Assembly: GCA_031769625.1 (NCBI GenBank) | Contig: JAUIMM010000088.1 | Coordinates: 8,685,501-8,749,500 of the forward strand | DNA length: 64,000 nucleotides | Reading direction: 5' to 3' | From: Taudactylus pleione | Lineage: Eukaryota > Chordata > Amphibia > Anura > Myobatrachidae | Shown: piece by piece, positions 1-10,379 of the stretch | Position numbering within the stretch: position 1 is the first letter of the stretch | Layout of the letters: each line of letters starts with the position of its first letter | The notes under the pieces: generated by a model | What the model saw: only the letters and a program-made list of their open reading frames with translations | What the model was told of the DNA's origin: nothing | The model's database searches: none | Made by a program: the position numbers and the translations under genes

Positions 1-692
1 TAATCTTTGGCACTCCAACGATGATTACTTCCTGCTACCCTTACAAAACCTGTATGTGGATATTTTGTGGATATATTCTGGAACCCTTATTGCCACGCCA
101 TATATGTGGAATCATGTTGGCATGGTCCTTCGTCAACCAGTTCTTGATTTTTTATTTGTGATGTTGGTTTTTTGGTATGTGTTGTATTTGAGATTATCAC
201 TGTGTGTTTTGTTTGTGAGTGACCACTTTGATTTTTCAGTTATGTTGGTAATAAATGTTTTGATAGTGAAATGTTGACCCTTTTTTGGAACGTTACCACC
301 AAGTGTAACCAGGTTCACACACGTTACATTTGACTAAGGGGTAATCCAGTACTGACGCCATTTGAGCAAAAATGTTTTCTTTATTCAGGGTCCAAACCAA
401 CACCAAAAGGAAGCCTGTACAATCCTTTTGCTTCGTAATATTGCCCTAAGCTGCTTGCACACCAACTAGGAACCTGTAAAATGTAGAAATATCTAATTGT
501 GACTACACCAAAAAAGGGAATTCAGATTTGTACTGTTAGGTGTTTCTTGTGGCTGTTTGACATAAAAATACAACACACACTCTTATTGTCAAAAATTTGA
601 AATCCTTGCAGGAACACTCTACTTATGTCAGGGTAAACAATATGTGGTTTTGAAAAAACGAATGAGCCAGAACGTAACTTCAAACAAAACAA

Positions 693-698
693 TTTATT
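693..698 (-). promoter_or_regulatory. poly(A) signal of the Myb-like gene
   Basis: AATAAA on the minus strand lies 26 bases beyond the stop codon of the three-exon gene, the expected place for 3' end processing. A second minus-strand AATAAA at 380-385 could serve a longer form. Confidence 0.5.
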
Positions 699-723
699 TA
701 CAGAATGGGCAAAAAAAAAAAAA

Positions 724-2256
724 CTACTCCCTAAGGAGGACCGACATACGGTCAAGGACCACCAGCACCCCGATGAGATTGCTGTGCATCTGGGCCACAC
801 AGGCGGATAAATTTGCCCGAAGCCTCTGTTCCTCTGTGGGTGAGAAAAGTGTGGGGATTAATACAACAATAGTGAAACCACATTAAAATAAAAAAAATAA
901 AAAAAAAACCACCAAAAAAAAAAAAAAAAAACGGCATTAAAACACATCACACTAAATTGGTGTAGGGCAAAAATACAAGGCCTATGTCCAAAATCCGACA
1001 GGTGTGCTATGTGTATGTTGAAAACAGCAGTAACAGGTTACGGCAATCGCCCAAAACCACTTAATTTTGGAAAATAAACACAAAAAACAAAAAAAAACAT
1101 GAATACATACAAACAGTTTGTGACGATAAAAAACTGCAAAAAAAAACATACCGGAAGACCCAACGCCAGCTACAGAAGGCCCTCCATCGTCCTCCTCGGA
1201 GGTGGGTCCATTCCCCAAAGATCGGGGCGGGGTAATGACCGACTCCGGGGAGGGGGTCATTCTAAGAGGGGTGGTTGGAGGAGAGTGGGAATTGGGACGG
1301 AGGGGAAGGAGTCCAGAAAAATCTGGCTGAGGGTGTAGGAAGGCTGGGGAGGAGTGGGGAATAGGGGAAGGAGTGGAGTTGGAGTGTTGGCTGGGGGTGG
1401 GGGAGAGTGGCCGTGATCGTCGTCTGGCGGGACGCTGACGGCGTAGTCTTCGCTGGGACCCTAAAAGATGGGAAACAAATTGGGGTTAGTTCCAACACAA
1501 ATCCGCGCACAAAAACAATTTCAAATGCACCCCCAAAAACTTAAGAAAAAATGATACGAGGAGAATGAATAAACATGAAAGACAGGGAAAACATGGCCAT
1601 GCAGATATGAGGAGAATGAAGAAATATGAAAGACAGGGAAAACATGTCCATGCAGATATGAGGAGAATGAAGAAATATGAAAGACAGGGAAAACATGGCC
1701 ATGCAGATATGAGGAGAATGAAGAAATATGAAAGACAGGGAAAACATGGCCATGCAGATATGAGGAGAATGAAGAAATATGAAAGACAGGGAAAACATGG
1801 CCATGCAGATATGAGGAGAATGAAGAAATATGAAAGACAGGGAAAACATGGCCATGCAGATATGAGGAGAATGAAGAAATATGAAAGACAGGGAAAACAT
1901 GGCCATGCAGATATGAGGAGAATGAAGAAATGCAGTTAGGGCCACAAAGACAAACATGAAAACCACAATCCATTAAACTTACTATCAGCGATCTGCATGC
2001 GAAAGCATGCCAGCAAGCGGGGCGTCCGCCGTTGCAGGTCCGACCACCTGCGCTCCAGCTGCCCGATATGGCGGCGTGAGCCGAAGGAGCGCAGGCGGGC
2101 CCGAACCTCCGCATATGCGGATCGCTTCTCGCGGTTGGTGATGGGTGGAGGCTGGCTGGTGATCCGCCTATCCATCACCTCCGTAAGCACCAGCAGCTCG
2201 CGCCTGGTGAATGCGGAGGCTCTCATGATGGCAATGGAGTTTTTCCTAAAAATCAT
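724..2256 (-). CDS. Harbinger-associated Myb/SANT-like DNA-binding protein, three exons
   Basis: Spliced model, about 230 residues. Exon 1 is 2256-1983, exon 2 is 1460-1152 and exon 3 is 833-724, ending in TAG at 726-724. Both introns have consensus ends: donors GTAAGT (1982-1977) and GTATGT (1151-1146), and acceptors with pyrimidine tracts ending CTTTTAG (1461) and CACCCACAG (834). The three exons join in one open frame, both junctions in phase 1. Exon 1 holds a trihelix Myb/SANT-like domain, with FTRRELLVL near the start and ERRWSDLQRR at its end. Exon 2 is rich in Pro, Ser and Arg with an acidic patch. Exon 3 is a Leu-rich, probably coiled-coil tail. In vertebrate Harbinger transposons such a protein binds the transposon ends and helps bring the transposase into the nucleus. 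ATG 2226 is an alternative start. The reading frame shows no damage. Function is inferred from the family. Confidence 0.72.
1565..1935. repeat. 51-bp minisatellite inside intron 1 of the Myb-like gene
   Basis: About seven tandem copies of a 51-bp unit containing ATGAAAGACAGGGAAAACAT. The unit is 17 codons long and has no stop in several frames on either strand, which creates false long ORFs on both strands. Copies are nearly identical; one has GTCC where the others have GGCC. The whole array lies between the predicted donor at 1982 and acceptor at 1461. Confidence 0.92.
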
Positions 2257-2902
2257 TTTTGATAAAGTGCTCCCAAATTTTATGATTGGCTAATGTATTT
2301 AGGAAATTAACAGGAGCAATTCTATTGGTTAGTGTATGAGTCATGTGTTCGACAGGGCCAGAAATCTGTGGAGACTTATGATAGGCTTAATGCAGTGACA
2401 TGCGTAAGCAAATTTACATAAAGAAATTAACTCCAGGAACTATGCGGGTATAAAAACAAATAGACCAATTATTTAATAGGGGCTAACATGTATTTTGACA
2501 ATTAAAAGCGAATGTTTAAGCCGTACGTATTCTGCGGGGAAACACAAACACGGACATAAATAAAGTTTATTGCATTGTGTTAAAAAAAAAAAAAAAACAA
2601 TTAAGCTAATTGATATATTGATTGGCATGTTACGATTGAGGGAGGTAGGCAGAAAAAACGAGCAGTTAATCGAAATGTGACAGTCCAACTTCCGGGTAGT
2701 ACTAATGCGTGCGTTCCCTTCAAACCACTTCGGGGATGTACGCTCGCTATTTGGCACGCTCGTTAGTTAGAGGAGGGGTCGCCTGAGTTTGGGGAGGATG
2801 TTTTGATGCGAACGAAAATACGAGCGTGTGCCTCAATTTAAATATTTTTTACGTTCGCCCAACGTACGAACGGCCACTTGCGTCCGGGTCTGAATGAGGG
2901 CC

Positions 2903-4030
2903 ATTGTTCTGTTCATTGTAGTTGTTACTAGAAACAGAGCCATAACAGGGGCTCTGAGCGACCCACCCCCTTTTTGCATGACGTCGTACATAGGGGGTAG
3001 GGCCACCGCACCCGTAATTGCAACAGTGCCCAGAGAGTCTTGAAGACGTAATTATGGCAGGTTGCCTGCTGGTAGCGCCCAATGGCCGCTACTATGGCCC
3101 TGCCGTAGCAATACTGGTTGCAGGGTGCCGTTCCAGGCACCATGATAGCTAGAAGCAAGGGCCAGTGAGATCCAAAGGGAAATTTTGCCGAACGTAGCCT
3201 ATAGCTAATGCAGTTTAAAGATGCCATTAGTTTTCGGTACACCACCCCATAGAAATGGGGACTGCTCTGACTTAAGAAAATGATAAATATACCTTTGATA
3301 CATGTTGGCCTGAGTAATTAGATCAAATAATCTCACACGCTGTCTATTATTACATCTTATTTCCCAATTATAGTTTCGGGAGATTATAACTAAACTCCCA
3401 CAAAAGGAGCACAGATTGGTAATAGATGAGCAGATATTGAACAACTCTGGCTTTAACATTATATACAGGGGTTAGACCCATCTATAGTGACTGACACACA
3501 TGGGTCTGGCTGGATGACCACCATATTACAATTATGATACTGTAAATGTTTATGTTATTATTAGGCTGCCATAGCCGAGGCTGCTCCTGCAGCAGTGCTT
3601 AGATTTGATGGGATTATTTTAAAGTGTAAATATAACATTTAAATTGAAGCTGGAGTTATTCAGGAGTTAAACAGGAGGAGAACAGAAGGAGAATTTAACA
3701 AATCAGCAATTTCTGCAATTAAGGACTGCTTTTATCTACCACCACATTTCTATCATGCCTATGGGTTGTGCCTGTACCTGGATCTCCAATGCTGCCCGCA
3801 TCCCTCCTGATCTCCCCATGCAATCTGCTTATCCACTCCAACTATGCTATACCGAACAATGCAGCAAGATGAACCCTCTAATGGACCTTGGTTGTGGCCC
3901 CCAAATCATGAGGCTTGGTGCAATTCTGCTGAACTCATTGTTTTTTCCTCTTAAGTTTAGACTAACCTTTCCATAGATGCTATATTACTGTGACCCTTGT
4001 ATCCAGCCCACCTGTGTCACCCATGTTTGT
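2903..4030. other. no recognised gene
   Basis: No domain, intact ORF or clear repeat boundary was recognised. The block at 2903-3180 is moderately GC-rich and the rest is AT-rich. It ends where an L2 3' tail begins. Confidence 0.4.
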
Positions 4031-4039
4031 CTGCCCACT

Positions 4040-4275
4040 CCCCTTTAGAATGTAAGCTCTCACGAGCAGGACCCTCTTCCCTCATGTGCTTCTCCTTCAC
4101 TTAATTATACTCGAATTCACCACAGCACCCAACCCTTGGTTACAGACACCATGCTGCTTGTTTAAGTGTTATGCAGCAATGTATAAATCATGTATTCTTG
4201 TGTGCTCATTTGTTTATGTACTGTGGAAGGAGCTGCGGAACCCTTGTGGCCATATAAATAAAGGATAATAATAAC

Positions 4276-4327
<52 letters not shown>

Positions 4328-4330
4328 TGA
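4040..4330 (+). mobile_element. L2-type LINE 3' tail
   Basis: It contains GTAAGCTCTCACGAGCAGG and, further on, GCGGAACCCTTGTGGCCATA followed by an (AAT)n tail. The same order of motifs ends the coding L2 copy at 16850-17170. No reverse transcriptase sequence is left, so this is a 5'-truncated copy. Confidence 0.75.
4258..4326 (+). repeat. (AAT)n microsatellite, L2 tail
   Basis: A run of AAT triplets at the end of the L2 3' tail. Confidence 0.95.
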
Positions 4331-4359
4331 GACTCAGTAAATTAGTTTTACAGAAACGG

Positions 4360-5090
4360 TATGAGATGCTGGCACTTGGGATCCCGGCAGTTAGAATCCT
4401 GACGTCGGCATCTCGAAAGGGTTAACATATCGACACTTGGTGGTCGGTATGCTAACCCTCCCCCTCTCCATACCCTAACCCCCCCTCTTTGGTGTCTAAC
4501 CCTAACCTCCCCCCTTAGTTCCTGAAACTAACCACCCCCTTCCTGGTGCATAACTCTCCCACCCTTAGTGCCTCACCCTAACCCTCCCCCTAGTGCCTAA
4601 CCCCGCACCCTAAACCTAACCCCCTAACATCCCGATACTTACCTTTGGTATCTCAGCGGTCGGGATGATGGCACCGGTAATAGGAGCATTGGCATCCAGA
4701 CCGCCAGGACGCCGAACACATACCAGTTTTGCAAAGTATTTTTCAGTAAAGTCACTTTGTCCTTTAATTACTTTATACGGGATGTAGTTACCACACTAGC
4801 AGTTGGGATGCCGGAGTTCAGAATACCGATGCTGGAATCCTGACAGCAGTCAGAATCCCTGTGCCACAATCCCAACCGCCGGCATCCCGATGGTGAGTGT
4901 TAGGGTTAGTGGGAGGGTTAGGTTTAGGATCCAGGGATAGGCAGCAGGGGGGGGGTGTTAGGGTTAGATTGTGTGGGGGGAGGATTAGGCTATGGGGTTT
5001 AGGTTGCAGGGGTTAGTCTTAGGCGGCGAAGGGGTTAGGCTTAGGTTGTGGGGGGGGGGTTAGGGTTAGGCTATGGGGGGAGGTACCCTG
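4360..5090. repeat. dispersed repeat with telomere-like CCCTAA/TTAGGG stretches
   Basis: Two inward-facing halves. The left half (4370-4680) has degenerate CCCTAACC runs and the right half (4795-5085) has GTTAGGGTTAG runs. Both are flanked by versions of CCGGCATCCCGA. Similar units occur at 7845-7960, 28130-28360 and 62590-63180, so this is a dispersed family and not a chromosome end. Confidence 0.7.
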
Positions 5091-5274
5091 TTATACATGT
5101 TATAAGATGAGTCATATGTGAACTTTATCCTACTGTATATCATAATTACCAACTGTTGTGAAATCCTTTCTGAGACCAGCCGGAGAGGAGCACCTGCTCT
5201 AATCTTCTGGGGGAGGGACCAGACTATAGCCGTCATTAGACTCTACCCTCTTTACAGGTAAAGTCTGTGATTCT

Positions 5275-5500
5275 CGGTCCGTGAATAGGGGTGGGGCTAA
5301 AATACGCGATTCACGTTATTTAGCTCCACCCTCTACCTACGGACCTGCAAATTTCTCTGAAAATCTCCCCATCAGGCCCACTTCACTAGGAAGAGGGCGG
5401 GATGCAGGAGATCTACTAACTCTTTCGGGGGTGTGGGGGTTTACAAAAAACAATCGTGAGCCTCCCGCGACTCCAGGGAGAGTAGGCATGTATGTTGTAT
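5275..5500. mobile_element. unclassified MITE fragment (GGTAGGCATGTATG-type end)
   Basis: The right part matches the element at 33548-33908: a CCCACTTCACTAG segment, CCTCCCGCGACT and a terminal GTAGGCATGTATG. The left terminus was not found, so the copy is probably truncated. Confidence 0.5.
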
Positions 5501-5777
5501 ATAGAACTTGGTTGTTTAGAATCTGGGTATTTCTAACCTTTTCGCCAACAGGGCCGTCCTGGCTTCATAAAAAAAAAGACCACAAAAGGTATGTCTATTT
5601 TAAAGGGAAACCCAACCTTTACAGAAGGCTTAATTTAAAATAATTATTACAAAGATTTTCTGTGAAGGCACATAAATATTACCATGCTTAGACCTAAACA
5701 TAAATTTTGTGGTTTCCAACAGAAAATTACCTTAAATAAAGCTGTCAGCAAGATAAATTTGACTGAATGCTGACTTA

Positions 5778-5817
5778 GGGCCTGATTCAGAGGCGCTCGC
5801 TACTTGCGTACAGGCCC
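5778..5817. mobile_element. 40-bp Harbinger MITE remnant with TTA duplication
   Basis: It begins GGGCCTGATTCAGAG and ends CAGGCCC, directly flanked by TTA on both sides (5775-5777 and 5818-5820). Full family members are 450-650 bp, so nearly all internal sequence is gone. Confidence 0.6.
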
Positions 5818-5877
5818 TTAGTCACTGTAAACAGTACTACACAACAATGAGGCGGGTAATATGGCAGCACGGAGAAA

Positions 5878-6301
5878 CAGAGCCGTAACTAGACATTTTG
5901 CTTCCCTGTGCCAGAAAGTCCATTGGTGCCCACCCCCCCCCCCCCATATTGTATACAGGGATAGTGCGCGTCACAGGCACATGGCCTAAACAAGGGCATT
6001 GTCTCATAGGGAAAGGGAGTGGCCACACTTTAGTACCCCCAATTCACATTTCGAGACATAGTAGTGTCCCTTATACATGTTACGCTACACAGTAGTAGTG
6101 TGCTGCTCGGCCCGCTATAATGTGTATTAGTAGTGGTGCACCCAGCAGATAAAGAGCCGGTCACACCTCTACTATTATACATTGTAGCGGGTGTTAGAAG
6201 AGGTAGTGGCTGTGATCATGTGTGGAGGTGGCCGTTTCCGTCCACAGGGCACGTGCGCCCTGTGCGGGCACACCGGCCGCACCACCCTAGTTACGCGCCT
6301 G
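5878..6301. mobile_element. hAT-type MITE with 8-bp target duplication
   Basis: The termini are CAGAGCCGTAACTA and, on the opposite strand, CAGGCGCGTAACTA. The flanks CGGAGAAA (5870-5877) and CAGAGAAA (6302-6309) are an 8-bp target duplication with one mismatch, as known for hAT. No coding sequence. Confidence 0.75.
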
Positions 6302-6309
6302 CAGAGAAA

Positions 6310-6515
6310 GGAGCAGATGTGTCCTCATACATATATGTGTATATTTACTAATTTACTTTAGGAGCGGAGATGTTGAATATAGCAACCGGTCAGATTCTAC
6401 TTAACATTTAACTAGCACCTTCTAGAACATAATAGCTAGAATTTGATTGGTTGCTCTGGGCAACATCTCCACTTATAAAAACTCTAACTTTAGTAAATTT
6501 ACCCTCTAGTCTTAA
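6310..6515. repeat. imperfect fold-back repeat
   Basis: Arms near 6345-6395 and 6455-6505 are loosely complementary (TTTACTTTAGGAGCGGAGAT against TTATAAAAACTCTAACTTTAGTAAA). The ends ACTTTAG/TAAATT recall the fold-back MITE family at 29973. Decayed. Confidence 0.4.
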
Positions 6516-7735
6516 TGCGCCATGCAGCGCGACTTCCCTGGTGTAAGTGAGACTCCAGGTCCCGTCATACTCTGCTTGCTTTTTTTTTGCTGAAAATGCA
6601 TTTAAGTACCAATGCTATGTGACTAGGACGCACCATGGGACTGTGCTGATTAATATGATATGTGACACTTGTATATCAGTGTGCTCCTGTGTCTGTATAT
6701 GAAGCAACAACGGAACTTGGAATGAAGAAAGCTGCGGCCACTACATTATAGCACTTTGTATACAAATTCAGATGCTCAGTCGCACACAGATATTCAAGTG
6801 TCGCATATCGTCCTAGTTTCATGTGACCTGGCACGCCAAGAGGAGCTTTTTAGCACGACTGCAGCAATGATGTGTAAGGACACATATGTAGGTATTCTAT
6901 TTAACAATAAATTACTATAGTTTAGCCATGGTGGCCCAGAAAACCCTATGTCCCAGGTATTCTAGGCAATAGACAATCCCTTATGTTTCAATGTTACTTT
7001 TTTAATAAATAGTTGTAAGCATACAAAGAGGTGGAGAAGTTATGGGCTGCATAGACAAATGGCTAAATAGTGACCAATAAATAACTCTGTTTAATTGAAC
7101 AAGTGCTGCACAAATTTAATTAATTTTAAAGTAATGTATACAACAATAAATTGCCATTTTCTATACATAGTATTGATTTCACCATTACTTGGAAGCACTC
7201 TGATAAGCTGTCAGTGTACGCTGTTGTTTTGTTCTAGTGATAGAATGAAAAGCAGATGCATTAAACTAGAAAAACAATTACGTCCATTGAGGTATCTCCG
7301 AGCTCCTGGCACATGGAAATACACTAAGCCTTTCTGCTTCCTGACTCTTTTACCTAAGCAAATTGAGCAGAGAGCAAACAGTAGGTTTCTCCACCCACCT
7401 CGTCACTCTAAAGAAAGTCTGGGATTAAATAGTAATCTGAAATTGAATTAAACAAAAAGGGCACAGCTCGAGCGGGCAGAGGCTCGTGCACCAATCACAT
7501 GCATCCATGTGTCATTTGCTGCATTGCTATCTACTTTCCTCACATACTGCCCTGAATAAAGGAAAGAACCTAACACTCACACAATACACAGTACCTCCAG
7601 CAGTGCCAGCAGCGGAGGCGTTCTCACCTGGAGATGATGAAACTATTTAACCACTTACTCAAATTACTTACTTAAATTATTACTTTTTTAGATTCTTATA
7701 AAGAATATTACTTTAGGAAAACAAAGTCATAAAGC
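6516..7735. other. no recognised gene; short dispersed repeat near 6815-6915
   Basis: A stretch starting CCTGGCACGCCAAGAGGAGC is shared with 41950-42040 (CCTGGCACGCCGAGAAAGG). The rest is AT-rich with no support for coding; the 118-codon frame at 7095-7451 has no recognisable domain. Confidence 0.4.
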
Positions 7736-7739
7736 ATTT

Positions 7740-7806
7740 TTATATTATTATTATTATTATATATTATTATTATTAATTTCTTATTATTATTATTATTATT
7801 ATTATT
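7740..7806. repeat. (ATT)n microsatellite
   Basis: An interrupted run of ATT triplets. Confidence 0.9.
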
Positions 7807-7819
7807 AGGGATTCAGTCA

Positions 7820-7960
7820 ATATACCAACGTGTTGGATGCCGGCCTGTCAAATACTGACGTGCAGGATGCCAACCTGTCAGAATCCCCACACCGGCATCC
7901 CGACGGTAAGTACTGTGGTTAGGAGGAGGGTTGGCGTACCGGCATCCCATACCAAACGCC
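7820..7960. repeat. CCGGCATCCCGA-type dispersed repeat, short copy
   Basis: Repeated GGATGCC(G/A)(G/A)CCTGTCA motifs and CCGGCATCCCGACGGTAAGT, as in the elements at 4360-5090 and 28130-28360. Confidence 0.6.
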
Positions 7961-8419
7961 ATGTCTGCAACAGATTAGACTTACTCAGAGGGCTGAGGGC
8001 CGCCTGGTCTGTGTTAGATGTTTCCAATGTTTCCACATATTTTTGGAATTGTGATCCGTTAGAAATAATAGCTATGATGGCATTTGCAACCACATCTAAA
8101 TTAGGCTCTGTACCCCATAGACAGAGGACTGAAATGCAACATGTTGCAGCTTTAGATAGGAACTGATGTCACAAGGAAAAAATGCTTCACTTTTTTTGAA
8201 AACCAGCACATTCACAGTCCAGACTTTTGTTAATATGCAATAATTATTTTACTTATCAATATCTATAGCTATCCATCATTGAGTAGATGATTCATACTCC
8301 AGCAACAAACAGCAAGAAAGAAGAATGAAATGGTGGTCCAGACTCCAGGGCACAGGTCTTTTTTTTTGTTTATTTGTTTGTTTGTGTGTCTGGTTATGCA
8401 TTCGGACACCTTTGCACCG

Positions 8420-9206
8420 ATTGGGATGAAACCAACGCGAGGTGGTCCAGTTGGAATCTGGTCAGGTTTTAGGGGGGTTAGGGTCCCGGTCGGACTTCCC
8501 CCTGGTGTACACTGGGCAGAATTCTGAGCCTTCCTTTGGATGGACTTGGATGAAAACTTCACAGAGTGGTAACATTGGACCAGCAGACATACTAGAGGGT
8601 TGAGGTCCCGAGCGGATCTCCCAATGGTTTACGCTGGGCAGAAATTTGACCTGGGGAGCCTGTTCTGGGCTTTCCATTAGATGGATTGGATGAAAACTTC
8701 ACAGAGTGGTAACATTGGATCCCAAAAGACATGCTAGGGGATTGAGAGCCCGGTCAGACCTCCCGTTGGTATATGCTAGGCAGAACTTTGACCTGGGGAT
8801 GCTGGGCAGTACTTTGACCTGAGAAGCCTATTCTCAGCCTTCCACTGGATGGATTTTGATGAAAGCTTCACAGAGGGGTGGCAATTGGTCTGGGATGCCT
8901 AATGGAGTGGTTGGGGTCCCAGCCGGACCTCACGGCGGAGTGCACCGAGTAGAACTTTGGCCCAGGGAGCCTGTTCTGGGCCTTCCACTGGATGGATTTT
9001 GATGAAAAGTTCAGAGAGGGATGGCAATTGCTCTGCCTAAAGGAGTGGTTGGGATCCTGGTCAGACCTCATAGCGGAGTGCGCAGGGGAGAACTTTGACC
9101 CAGGGAGCCTTTTCTGGGCCTTCCACTGAATGGATTTGGATGACATCACATAATAAAACTTAACTTGAAGATTTAAACCCGGGCAAAGCCGGGTACTTCA
9201 GCTAGT
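8420..9206 (+). mobile_element. Helitron-like nonautonomous element, 3' part with tandem repeats
   Basis: The right end has a GC hairpin, CCCGG (9178-9182) with CCGGG (9189-9193), followed after 8 bases by CTAGT at 9202-9206. A hairpin plus terminal CTRRT is the known 3' hallmark of Helitrons. Upstream are tandem units of about 139 bp, each containing a version of GGATGAAAACTTCACAGAG; copies start near 8427, 8549, 8688, 8860 and 8999, one spacing being about 172 bp. Tandem units before the 3' hairpin are known in Helentron-type nonautonomous elements. The 5' end was not found and no Rep/helicase sequence is present. Confidence 0.6.
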
Positions 9207-10370
9207 CAATAATTAGACACTCAGTTTGCCTCCTCTCCCTATTCACACTAATCCAGTCGTCATGTTTGATCCATCAGTCATGTGTGGTCTACCAAGTTCG
9301 TACATTCTAATATCATTGTAACACACAACTCTAAAAACATTTTTTGTTTTCTGTTTTGCATATAAAGTTTGAAACAGTTCTACAATTTAGGGTGTTAGTA
9401 AATATCGGCTTTAATTTCAAGAGCATATAACTGTTTACTAACTGTTATTATTACATTTCTGTAATGTTTAAGATAACAATAACTTTCTATAACCCCATAA
9501 CTAAAAAGGAATTTTCATTGTAATGCTCATTACGACTGGGACTGATCTGATTAATTAAAAATTCTCTGCATAATATAATATATATTAATTAATGCATCTT
9601 TAAAAAATGAATAATTTACAACAAGAAAAAAAGATCTAAATGGTGGTCCAGACTCCAGGGCACCTGGCCCCGGCAGCAGACCTTAGATTTCTTTTTTTTT
9701 GCAGTATTCCACTCCCTTCCCCGTTTACCAGGTCTACATGGGCATCCTCATTGGCAAGGATTAAGAATGTTTGGCTTTGCTGCTGAAATGAAGATGTGCA
9801 GACTTGTGAGAAGAGTCCCCTCATCATGCAGTCCCAACCCCCAACCCTTTTTTAAAAAATGAAGGCTGTATGCTGCTTGTGCAATGCTGTATAGAGGCTT
9901 GGCTGTCAGCACCTGGAGCATTCATCTCCTCTTGGATCCTGAAGGGAGGGTTTCAGATTGCTGACAGCCATTACTCTGGAGAGCATTATATGAGCATCAT
10001 TCAGTCTTCATTTTTATTATTTATATTTATTACTTATTTTAAAAATGTAACTGTGCAGACTATGGTCATTTTGAAAATTGTATAACTCCAAGTACCAACA
10101 AGCAAACTCATAAAATAACCAATATGGATTGGATTTGTCTCCACCCACAACTGTGATTTAAAAAATGATAAGTAATTCTAATTTACATGATATGGGTGGA
10201 AAGTTTTTTTGGATTATAGACTGTAACTGGTTGTGTTTTTTTATGTGGAGGAGCACAAAAAATATGAAATACATTTAAAATGACAAATAATTTCTTGTAG
10301 CAAGGTGGACCAAAACAAACAACCTATAATTTTTTACAATGAAAAATATTATATATTGTTTTCTAATTTT
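9207..10370. other. AT-rich, no recognised gene
   Basis: A 25-bp stretch near 9640 (GGTGGTCCAGACTCCAGGGC) repeats the sequence at about 8330, so a small dispersed repeat spans both. Nothing else recognised. Confidence 0.35.
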
Positions 10371-10379
10371 TTTATTTTA

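Larger units (their letters stand above)
1..2902 (-). mobile_element. PIF/Harbinger-type DNA transposon, right part (continues left of window)
   Basis: The right end, about 2883-2902, read on the minus strand starts GGCCCTCATTCAGACCCGG. This closely matches the left terminus of the MITE at 19375 and resembles those at 28728, 32603, 60799 and 63239. Several of those MITEs have 3-bp TTA or TCA target duplications, as known for PIF/Harbinger. Just inside the end is an AT-rich stretch (ATTTAAATTGAG) that also lies just inside the right end of the 32603 MITE. The element carries a Myb/SANT-like gene on the minus strand at 2256-724. No DDE transposase was found, so it is either left of position 1 or lost. 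Family assignment is by inference. Confidence 0.6.

Noticed and set aside
1521..2114. Long ORFs on both strands around the minisatellite (e.g. 197 codons)
   Set aside because: They come from a 51-bp repeat without stops and continue into the predicted intron. Only the exon 1 part of another frame is supported.
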